From NCBI GenBank assembly GCA_033722555.1, contig JAWVYS010000049.1, forward strand, positions 1 through 19,971: a stretch of 19,971 nt of DNA, read 5' to 3'. The first letter of the stretch is position 1, and every line of letters begins with the position of its first letter. Positions 14,251-19,971 of this stretch are shown in pieces. A program made the translations under genes and the position numbers. Origin of the DNA: Brumimicrobium sp033722555 (GTDB lineage Bacteria; Bacteroidota; Bacteroidia; Flavobacteriales_D; Crocinitomicaceae). The notes below the pieces were generated by a model. It saw only the letters and a program-made list of their open reading frames with translations. It had not been told where the DNA came from and ran no database searches.

Positions 14251-14260
14251 TTATTTTTTT
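14232..14260 (+). terminator. Rho-independent terminator on the plus strand with no known upstream gene
   Basis: AGTCCGGA (14232-14239) pairs perfectly with TCCGGACT (14244-14251) around a 4-base loop, followed on the plus strand by TA and seven T. On the minus strand the hairpin is not followed by a T run. It therefore points right and runs into the stop codon (14253-14251) of the minus-strand methyltransferase gene. Confidence 0.65.
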
Positions 14261-14814
14261 GTGCAGGTGTAAATAAAAGCAGGTGGTATATTTCTTGGCG
14301 TAAAATTTACTTTCGTGTCCTCAAATACTCTTTTTATCAGTTTCTGAGACGTTAATGAATACTGAAACTGGACGTAGAGACCTCCTTCTTTCAGAAAACG
14401 GTGTGATTCCTTAAGAATAGTGAGGGTAAGTTTTTTCTTGAAATTAGCCAAAGGGAGTGAAGAAATTACAACATCCACCTCTTCCAGTCCTTGTTGATGC
14501 AGGTATTCTCCAATTTTTTCTGCACTGTCATTAATTACGATTGCACGATGATCATCCTTCAACTCTTCTTTCAGTTTTTTATAAAACGCCTCGTGCAACT
14601 CGAAAATGAGCAGCTTACTGTTTTCAGATAAAGAATTAAGTAACATGTCAGTAAATACGCCTGTTCCGGGACCGAGTTCAACCACTGCATTAACCCTTGA
14701 GAAATCAATGTCCTTCAACATTTTTTTTCCCAGGTGACGAGAACTTGGCGCAACGGATCCAACCGTCTTTTTTTCCTTGAAAAATTCTTTTAAGAAAATC
14801 CTCTTTTTACCCAC
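14251..14814 (-). CDS. PmtA-like phospholipid N-methyltransferase
   Basis: A 187-residue SAM-dependent methyltransferase of the PmtA/COG3963 type. Its features are KTVGSVAPSSRHLGKKM (16-32), the SAM motif VVELGPGTGVFT (44-55), SSLPLANF (118-125), VQFQYS (148-153) and NIPPAF (175-180). These match the GSVAPSS, ELGPGTG, LPLLNF, FxY and LPPA motifs I know from this family, whose Rhizobium and Rhodobacter members methylate phosphatidylethanolamine to phosphatidylcholine at the inner membrane. Whether this one makes phosphatidylcholine is inference; related sequences are also annotated as rRNA methyltransferases. The start is GTG at 14814: an in-frame TAA lies seven codons upstream, no ATG is available before the conserved region, and the GTG follows the dihydroorotase-like stop by four bases. 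It is the last gene of the cluster that includes the BatA gene. Confidence 0.75.
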   Translation of the reverse strand: MGKKRIFLKEFFKEKKTVGSVAPSSRHLGKKMLKDIDFSRVNAVVELGPGTGVFTDMLLNSLSENSKLLIFELHEAFYKKLKEELKDDHRAIVINDSAEKIGEYLHQQGLEEVDVVISSLPLANFKKKLTLTILKESHRFLKEGGLYVQFQYSLTSQKLIKRVFEDTKVNFTPRNIPPAFIYTCTKK

Positions 14815-14818
14815 CTCA

Positions 14819-16084
14819 CTAAATTTTACGCATTAAGATTTCTCCGTTTTTGATCAGACCAATGCTGGCTCCCTGAAAGGATTTATTCAGGAAAGGGGAG
14901 TTTTTACTTTTCGAAAGGATCCTATCTTCTGTAAAGGTCCATGAAATTGATGGATCGAAAAGCGTGATATCCGCTTTATTGCCTTCTTCAATGGAGGTTT
15001 TATTACCCAATTCAGCCAATTTTCTAGCAGCAATGGAAAATTTATCCACGATCAACTGTAAGTCGGAAGAGCTGTAATCGATAAGCGAGGAAAAACAAGT
15101 CTGTAAGCTGATGTTCCCAAATTCTGCGTGGTCGAATTCCAGTTCTTTTTCTTCCGTTCCCTGTGGTTGATGATTGGATACGATTACATCGATCGTACCG
15201 TCACGGAGTCCTTTCCACAGCGCAATTCTATCATCAGCGGTTCTGTAGGGCGGATAAACCTTAAAATTGGAATCAAATCCTAGCACATCTTCTTCGGTGA
15301 ATAAAAGTTGATGTGCGTGAACATCACAGGTAATATCAAGTCCTTTCTGTTTGGCTTTTCGTATGAGTTCAACACTTTCGGCACAGGAAATTCCGTTTAC
15401 ATGAATTTTACTGTTCGTGTATTCCAACAAACTGATATCGCGTTGAAGCTGGATTTGTTCGCTTACCGAAGGAAGTGCTTTCAAGCCGGTTTTAACAGAA
15501 GCCAACCCCTCATTAACCTGACCATTGATATTCATGGAGTTATTCTGAGGAAAAACCACTAAACGGCCTCCAAAATTCTTTATGTAAAGCAAAGCGCGGT
15601 AGGTAATACCTGCGTTTAAAGTATTTTTGTCATCACTGAAAAAGCGTACACCCTGACCGAACATGTCGTACATTTCTGCGAGGCTTTCTCCTTTTAACCC
15701 TTTGGTAATTGCTCCTATCGGATGAAGTTGAACGATATTTCCTGCCGCAGCAGATAACAGGTATTTTATCTGTCCTTTACCGTCCACCACCGGATCCGTG
15801 GAAGGAACGATGTGGACGTGTCCGAAACCGCCGTCAGCTGCAGCAGAAAGTCCAGAAAGAATATCCTCCTTGTATTCGTGTCCCGGATCGCAGAAATTCG
15901 CTTTGAGATCCACCCAGCTTTGAGAAACCCTCAGATCAGGGCTGGAAATTGTCTTCGTATCTTCGGCGGAAATATCTTTAGCTATCGATTTTATTCGACC
16001 GTTTTCAATGAGAATATCCCTCTTTTGATTAAAATGCGAGGAGCTGCTGTCCTGTATTGTTGCTTCTTTGAGTAAAATCTTCAT
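14819..16084 (-). CDS. Dihydroorotase homologue lacking metal ligands (pseudoenzyme)
   Basis: A 421-residue amidohydrolase-fold protein that aligns along its length with class I dihydroorotase (third step of pyrimidine synthesis). The key residues are replaced. The DxHxHxRxPG metal motif reads DLKANFCDPG (59-68): both histidines are Lys61 and Asn63 and the substrate arginine is Cys65. The region of the third histidine reads VVFPQNNS (176-183), the HVSTA-type histidine is replaced in HVNGIS (228-233), and the catalytic Asp of TDHAP is Asn304 in SNHQP. FSDD (149-152) and the overall fold are kept. It should not be an active zinc hydrolase. Non-catalytic PyrC-like chains are known as partners of aspartate transcarbamoylase in Pseudomonas; a similar structural role is possible here. 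The ATG is one base after the BatA-gene stop, and the PmtA-like GTG follows four bases after its own stop. Confidence 0.85.
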   Translation of the reverse strand: MKILLKEATIQDSSSSHFNQKRDILIENGRIKSIAKDISAEDTKTISSPDLRVSQSWVDLKANFCDPGHEYKEDILSGLSAAADGGFGHVHIVPSTDPVVDGKGQIKYLLSAAAGNIVQLHPIGAITKGLKGESLAEMYDMFGQGVRFFSDDKNTLNAGITYRALLYIKNFGGRLVVFPQNNSMNINGQVNEGLASVKTGLKALPSVSEQIQLQRDISLLEYTNSKIHVNGISCAESVELIRKAKQKGLDITCDVHAHQLLFTEEDVLGFDSNFKVYPPYRTADDRIALWKGLRDGTIDVIVSNHQPQGTEEKELEFDHAEFGNISLQTCFSSLIDYSSSDLQLIVDKFSIAARKLAELGNKTSIEEGNKADITLFDPSISWTFTEDRILSKSKNSPFLNKSFQGASIGLIKNGEILMRKI

Positions 16085-16085
16085 G

Positions 16086-18128
16086 CTACGTTTTCCAAAA
16101 TAATACGATCATCATTTCTGTCAAGAAAAATAACAGAGCCAAAATTAAGAGAATTCTCCAGTATTCGTTTGGTTTTTCCACCGATAGTTGTTCGATATCT
16201 GTAAAATTTTCGATTTCCCGCGACTGAATATTGGTTATTCCCTGTTCACTGAAAAAGCGATTAATTTCGTCGACATCCAGGCTTTCCGGCAAGGATTCTT
16301 TTCTTTCATAATTGAGGGAAAGCCATCCGAGCTGTTTGTCACCTCGCATGATGCGATAATTTCCGGCCTTGATAACTTCATTCTGCCCTGCAAGTCTCAC
16401 TGATATTTTTTCAAAGTTACCCCGCGAAGAAATTTCCGGTATAAACGAGGCACTCTCACCGCTCAATTCCACCGTTTCTTCTTTAGAATTCGAAGGGGGC
16501 AGGGTGTAAGACTGTTCACTGCCTATCGTTAATTCAAGCGTATTTTGAGCCTGACTTAATTCACCGGATCTTAGTAGAAGAGCACTGAATAAAGCAGAAC
16601 GACTGAAATCACTGAAACCTGCATCGAGCGCCGTGTAAAATACGCCTGCTTTCAGAGAGCCTGCCTGTCGCACGAAAAGGGGAGATCGGTTTTCAAGATC
16701 CACAAGTGTTGAATAATTGGCTGCCGTATAACTTTCCGATGCGTAGTGTTTTTTCAAGGGAGGAAGTGTTACCTTTTCCACGGATTCGTCAAACATTCCT
16801 TTAAAAAACGGATGCTCTGAGTAAATCCTTCCCAACCGTAGCTCTCGTTCCGACACCTTTCCGAGTAAAGGAAGTTTCAATTGCTGAAGAAAAGCGTTGT
16901 AGGAATTTCTGTCGATTTCTTTTCCAGGAATGAGCGTCAGTGATCCGCCGTTTTCAAGGTAACGGTTAATATTGCTGGTGAGGCCGGAGGAAATCTCTGT
17001 CAGACCGTTTAGCACAATCATATCTGCCTCTCTCAGTGTATTCATCTGTAGCTGACCCACATTGATTTCAGTCAGGTCGTAGAATTCATCGGTTTCAAAC
17101 ACCATTTTTGGATAAGGTGTTCCTTGTTCACCATTGACCAGCATGACCCTCAAACTGCTTTTTACCTCGTAGGAATAATAAAAAATGTCATCGAAAAACA
17201 ACTGATCGTCTTTGACCTCCACCTGAGCTGCTTTTGGTCCCTCCGTCTTATCCGTGTAGTTGAACTGAACGATGGTTGATCCCTCAGCCGGAATATCCAC
17301 GAGGGTTTGACGCTTGAATTTATCCACGGTAAGATTCATTTCAGCGTTTGTTATATCCGAAGAATGCGTGTTTTTAACTCTGACGTTCAGCGTATTGTTT
17401 TGGTTGACGCGACGAAACGGACTTTCAAACCAGACCGAGTCTATGAAAATATTTTTGGTCGACTGAGGAATGACTTTGAGCGGGAGATAACTGGCCAGAC
17501 TGTCGGCCTGAATTTCAGTATTCTCAAAGTTAACCTTTTGAAAATCCGATAGAAATATATAGGTTCTGCTTCCCTCAAAGCCCTTTTGAACAAGATAATC
17601 CCTGATGCTGTTCAGGGGATTTCCTACTGTTCGGAAAATGGGAGAGAAACTGATTGTTTCAAGTCGATCGAGTAATTCTGTTTTAGAAATAATACGGTGT
17701 TCAATGCCCGATAAATTATTGGTTACCAGCATAAAATCACTTCCCGGATCACTTTTGTCCACGATACTTCGCACTGTTTCCTTTGAATGATTGAGCAGGT
17801 CACCGTTGGTTCCCCGTGCTGACATGGAGTACGAATTATCCAGGTAAAAAGCAGTTATATTCTCCGCGGCCTTTAATTTTTCATCTTCCAGAGGAATGTA
17901 CGGTCGTGCAAAGGCAAGAACCAGGCAGGTAAACGCAAGTAGACGGCTAAGTAAAATAAGATAATGCCTGAGTTTCCTGGTGGAATTTGTTTCTTTTTCT
18001 ACTTTTTTAATGAACTGCAAACTCGAGAAATAGACCGTTTTGTATCGTCTGAAATTAAACAGATGAATGATGATCGGTATGATCAGTATTGCCAGTGCCC
18101 AGAGAAAAAGCGGATGAAGAAATTTCAT
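16086..18128 (-). CDS. BatA-domain / von Willebrand factor A-like membrane protein
   Basis: A 680-residue inner-membrane protein. The N-terminus is the BatA double-transmembrane module: MKFLHPLFLWALAI with a helix to about residue 24, FRRYKTVYFSSLQF, then a second helix at about 56-76 ending ARPY. A von Willebrand A-like domain follows with the MIDAS-type DNSYSMS (Asp97, Ser99, Ser101). The central part (about 330-420) has a glutamine-amidotransferase-like arrangement (VMLVNGE, ADMIVLNGLTEI, ENGGSLTLIPG). The rest is probably periplasmic, and a last helix lies at about 657-677. This is a common Bacteroidota family next to dihydroorotase-like genes; it is distinct from the shorter BatA and BatB of the aerotolerance operon and its function is not established. 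It has its own -7 element 5 bases before the ATG and two direct repeats upstream. Confidence 0.88.
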   Translation of the reverse strand: MKFLHPLFLWALAILIIPIIIHLFNFRRYKTVYFSSLQFIKKVEKETNSTRKLRHYLILLSRLLAFTCLVLAFARPYIPLEDEKLKAAENITAFYLDNSYSMSARGTNGDLLNHSKETVRSIVDKSDPGSDFMLVTNNLSGIEHRIISKTELLDRLETISFSPIFRTVGNPLNSIRDYLVQKGFEGSRTYIFLSDFQKVNFENTEIQADSLASYLPLKVIPQSTKNIFIDSVWFESPFRRVNQNNTLNVRVKNTHSSDITNAEMNLTVDKFKRQTLVDIPAEGSTIVQFNYTDKTEGPKAAQVEVKDDQLFFDDIFYYSYEVKSSLRVMLVNGEQGTPYPKMVFETDEFYDLTEINVGQLQMNTLREADMIVLNGLTEISSGLTSNINRYLENGGSLTLIPGKEIDRNSYNAFLQQLKLPLLGKVSERELRLGRIYSEHPFFKGMFDESVEKVTLPPLKKHYASESYTAANYSTLVDLENRSPLFVRQAGSLKAGVFYTALDAGFSDFSRSALFSALLLRSGELSQAQNTLELTIGSEQSYTLPPSNSKEETVELSGESASFIPEISSRGNFEKISVRLAGQNEVIKAGNYRIMRGDKQLGWLSLNYERKESLPESLDVDEINRFFSEQGITNIQSREIENFTDIEQLSVEKPNEYWRILLILALLFFLTEMMIVLFWKT

Positions 18129-18133
18129 GACTT

Positions 18134-18141
18134 CAAATATA
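18134..18141 (-). promoter_or_regulatory. Bacteroidota -7 promoter element of the BatA-domain gene
   Basis: The minus strand reads TATATTTG, an exact TAnnTTTG match, ending 5 bases before the ATG at 18128. No TTG lies 19-21 bases upstream. The predicted mRNA start would be at or next to the start codon, so the transcript would be leaderless or almost so. Confidence 0.5.
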
Positions 18142-18165
18142 ATAGTTTCTTCATGAACTTTGGCC

Positions 18166-18194
18166 GGAGAACAGATAATTCAGAAGGAGAACAG
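18166..18194. repeat. Two direct repeats of CTGTTCTCC, 20 bases apart
   Basis: On the minus strand CTGTTCTCC occurs at 18194-18186 and again at 18174-18166, an exact 9-base direct repeat with a 20-base period (two helical turns). The nearer copy starts 25 bases upstream of the TATATTTG element, where the -33 box should be. The arrangement is that of a possible activator binding site for the BatA gene. No coding frame covers it. Confidence 0.45.
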
Positions 18195-18225
18195 GGGATG
18201 GATAAAATTCTCTTCAGTGAGGTGA

Positions 18226-18987
18226 TCAGAATTTATCAAAAGCGCCGAGTCCGAACAGTGCGAAATCATATTTCACAGGATCATGCGGATCCATTTTTCT
18301 AAGTGCCACCATGAGTTCCTCCAGTGCCTGCCAGTCGTTTTGTTTTCTTTTCAACAAACCCAGTTTACGGGCAACATTACCGGTATGAATGTCAAGCGGA
18401 ATATAAAGTTCAGAAGGTTTGATGGAATTCCAGATTCCAAAGTCTACGCCCTGTTTGTCCTGTCTCACCATCCAACGCATATACATGTTTATACGCTTGG
18501 CGGCGGAATTTTTCTCCGGATTCGAGATGTGTTTTTCACTTCGTTTTTCGTGGGAAACCCGATTCATTTTTTCTCTGAACTGAATTATTCTTCCCTTTAC
18601 GCCGGGAAAATTCGGGTGCGGATCGAAAGCGTTTTCCAGCGAATCATGGACTGAATAGATGTTTTGCAATCCCCTCACGATAAAATCAAGGTCGGTTCCA
18701 TTGAATGTTCGATGAACAAAATCTCTTTCTTGAATACTGCCGGGTTCATAATCCCGCACGAAACGGTGGGGCCGGTAATCCATAAGTTTCATGAGTTTTT
18801 CACCGTTTCTGATAATCATGGTTCTGTTTCCCCAGGCGATCAGAGAAACCAGTAGGCCCGAGATTTCAATATCCTGTTTTTTCTCAAATCCGTGGGGAAT
18901 CTGTATTGGGTCGGTAGCAACAAATTTATGTGCATTGAACTCTTCAACTTTTAGTTCAAGCAGTTCGTGTATTTCATTGAATTTCAA
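18226..18987 (-). CDS. TIGR02757 (DUF2400) family protein
   Basis: A 253-residue soluble protein of a family seen in Bacteroidota, spirochaetes and some Proteobacteria; its function is not established. Family landmarks are AWGNR (51-55), a central RGLQNIYS (105-112), AAKRINMYMRWMVR (162-175), VDFGIW (181-186), IPLDIHTGNVARKLGLLKRK (196-215) and the final DPVKYDFALFGLGAF (236-250). PLDIHxxxVARKLGL resembles the VDTHVxRVxxRLGL region of helix-hairpin-helix DNA glycosylases, which contains their catalytic aspartate; that link is my inference. The start is TTG at 18987, one base after the LolD-gene stop: an in-frame TAA lies ten codons upstream and the first in-frame ATG comes only near codon 57, inside the conserved part. 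It is probably co-transcribed and coupled with the ABC ATPase gene. Confidence 0.85.
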   Translation of the reverse strand: MKFNEIHELLELKVEEFNAHKFVATDPIQIPHGFEKKQDIEISGLLVSLIAWGNRTMIIRNGEKLMKLMDYRPHRFVRDYEPGSIQERDFVHRTFNGTDLDFIVRGLQNIYSVHDSLENAFDPHPNFPGVKGRIIQFREKMNRVSHEKRSEKHISNPEKNSAAKRINMYMRWMVRQDKQGVDFGIWNSIKPSELYIPLDIHTGNVARKLGLLKRKQNDWQALEELMVALRKMDPHDPVKYDFALFGLGAFDKF

Positions 18988-18988
18988 A

Positions 18989-19639
18989 TCAAATGAATTT
19001 TCCGTCTGCCATTACGAGTTTCCGGTCTGAGATGGACGCCAGGTGTTCGTTATGCGTTACAATGATGAATGTATGGCCGAAATTTTCACGCAGATCAAAA
19101 AAGAGCTGGTGCAATTCTTCCGAATTTTTGGTATCCAGGTTTCCCGAAGGTTCATCGGCCAATACAACCGTAGGTTTGTTTATTAAGGCTCTGGCCACAG
19201 CAACACGCTGTTGTTCTCCTCCTGAAAGTTCTGACGGTTTGTGCGAATCGCGGTTACGCAGGTTCAGGAAACTGAATAGCTCCATTGCTCGTTTTTCGGC
19301 ATCTGATCTTTTGTCTCCCCGAATCAAAGCCGGAAGAATGGCATTCTCTATCGCTGAGAACTCAGGCAGCAGCTGATGAAACTGGAAAACGAAACCGATT
19401 TGTTCGTTCCTGAACTTCGCCAGTTGGCCGGAGGAGAGCCTGAAAGGTTCAGATCCTTTGAGGGTATACGTGCCTTCGTCGGGTTTTTCCAGCGTCCCGA
19501 GAATCTGAAGGAGGGTTGTTTTACCAGCTCCCGACGCACCAACAATGGAAATAAGTTCATTTTCCTCTACGAAAATGTCGATTCCCTTAAGGACTTCCAC
19601 ATCGCCATATTTCTTGGTAATATTCGTCGCTGAAAGCAT
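18989..19639 (-). CDS. lolD: ABC transporter ATP-binding protein, LolD/MacB type
   Basis: A 216-residue ATPase with all the nucleotide-binding motifs: Walker A GASGAGKT (34-41), Q-loop FVFQFHQLLPE with Gln86, signature LSGGEQQR (138-145), Walker B VVLADEP (158-164), D-loop SGNLD and the switch histidine in IVTHNEH (His196). FQFHQLLPEFSAIENA is typical of the LolD/MacB/FtsE group, in which LolD with LolC/E releases lipoproteins from the inner membrane. No permease gene is in the window, so the partner must be encoded elsewhere, as is common for lolD in Bacteroidota; MacB-like export is the alternative. It is the first gene of the minus-strand cluster, and its stop is one base before the TTG of the TIGR02757 gene. 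TAATTTCG at 19652-19645 is a possible weak -7 element. Confidence 0.85.
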   Translation of the reverse strand: MLSATNITKKYGDVEVLKGIDIFVEENELISIVGASGAGKTTLLQILGTLEKPDEGTYTLKGSEPFRLSSGQLAKFRNEQIGFVFQFHQLLPEFSAIENAILPALIRGDKRSDAEKRAMELFSFLNLRNRDSHKPSELSGGEQQRVAVARALINKPTVVLADEPSGNLDTKNSEELHQLFFDLRENFGHTFIIVTHNEHLASISDRKLVMADGKFI

Positions 19640-19661
19640 GGTGACGAAATTAGTATTATAA

Positions 19662-19693
19662 TTTGTAATTGGACTGAAAATAATCTAACTTTG
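19662..19693 (+). promoter_or_regulatory. Bacteroidota-type promoter of the M50 peptidase gene
   Basis: TTTG at 19662-19665, 20 bases, then TAACTTTG at 19686-19693: an exact match to the phylum consensus TTTG, N19-21, TAnnTTTG. The predicted transcript would start near 19699-19700, about 6 bases before the ATG at 19706. Confidence 0.8.
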
Positions 19694-19705
19694 TTTTAAG
19701 CATTT

Positions 19706-19971
19706 ATGGATAATTCAGATTCTTTTTACCCCTCTAAGCCTACACTTATAAGGAAAGAGACCAAAGGGCACATTTCCCTTACTGTCCTTTCAATGGTTAT
19801 TTTTGCCATCACCTTTTCCCTGATCATTGATGATTATTTGCTGATTGCTATCCTTTTGGGGGTTCTTCTTTTTCATGAACTCGGTCATTTCACGGCCATG
19901 AAACTGTTTGGTTATGAAAACCTTAAAATGCTTTTCATACCTTTTTTGGGTGCGATGGTTTCAGGCAAGAA
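19706..19971 (+). CDS. M50 family site-2-protease-like membrane peptidase, C-terminus beyond window edge
   Basis: The frame is open from ATG at 19706 to the window end (88 codons). After a hydrophilic start of about 22 residues, a hydrophobic stretch (LTVLSMVIFAITFSLII) is followed by a short DDYL turn and a second helix that carries HELGH, the HExxH zinc motif of M50 intramembrane metalloproteases (residues 57-61). MLFIPFLGAMVSG follows, the re-entrant segment seen in Bacteroidota members annotated as site-2 protease family. Such enzymes cut membrane-bound regulators or signal-peptide remnants; the substrate cannot be told. The conserved second metal motif should lie beyond the window. It is transcribed divergently from the LolD gene with a 66-base shared upstream region and a strong promoter. 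Confidence 0.85.
   Translation, partial: MDNSDSFYPSKPTLIRKETKGHISLTVLSMVIFAITFSLIIDDYLLIAILLGVLLFHELGHFTAMKLFGYENLKMLFIPFLGAMVSGK

Overview
The window looks like chromosomal DNA of a Bacteroidota bacterium, most likely Flavobacteriales; family or genus is inference only. The grounds are Bacteroidota-type promoters (TTG, about 20 bases, TAnnTTTG), near absence of Shine-Dalgarno sequences, a type IX secretion (T9SS) C-terminal sorting domain, ClpC in a Gram-negative setting, a BatA-domain/von Willebrand membrane protein next to a dihydroorotase-like gene, and a TIGR02757 protein. Most of it is ordinary, densely packed chromosome. I see no tRNA or rRNA gene, CRISPR array, insertion sequence or prophage.

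Layout. Positions 1-3559 (minus strand) form one probable operon: CCA-adding enzyme, a pRiA4b ORF-3/IS1096-passenger-like protein with an acidic tail, a class I methyltransferase, and a TraB/GumN-family secreted protein cut by the window edge. The last three genes are separated by +2 and -4 bases. Positions 3560-4664 are an AT-rich stretch without an intact gene. It holds three plus-strand remnants: part of a response-regulator receiver domain, an isolated T9SS sorting domain, and a broken signal-peptide start. A secreted protein of unknown function with an SH3b-like end (4665-5525, minus) then lies immediately behind the clpC terminator.

clpC (minus) and gyrA (plus) are divergent, and their 238-base gap carries a 9-bp inverted repeat and three DnaA-box-like 9-mers. 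gyrA is followed after 13 bases by an exported TPR protein and a hairpin terminator shared with the converging cvfB-like RNA-binding protein. Next come a two-domain universal stress protein (minus, good promoter) and an intergenic region that ends in a plus-strand terminator with no known gene in front of it.

Positions 14251-19639 are a minus-strand cluster, in transcription order: LolD-like ABC ATPase, TIGR02757 protein, BatA/vWA membrane protein (with its own promoter and two direct repeats), a dihydroorotase homologue that has lost its metal ligands, and a PmtA-like phospholipid N-methyltransferase. Spacing within it is 1 to 4 bases except before the BatA gene. Several members suggest envelope work, but a shared function is inference. 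The window closes with a divergent M50 site-2-protease-like gene behind a near-perfect Bacteroidota promoter.

The points most worth a second look are the gene graveyard at 3681-4580, the catalytically dead dihydroorotase, the terminator 8 bases before a start codon, the tandem repeats upstream of the BatA gene, and the orphan terminator near 14240. I did not find a convincing new multi-gene system.
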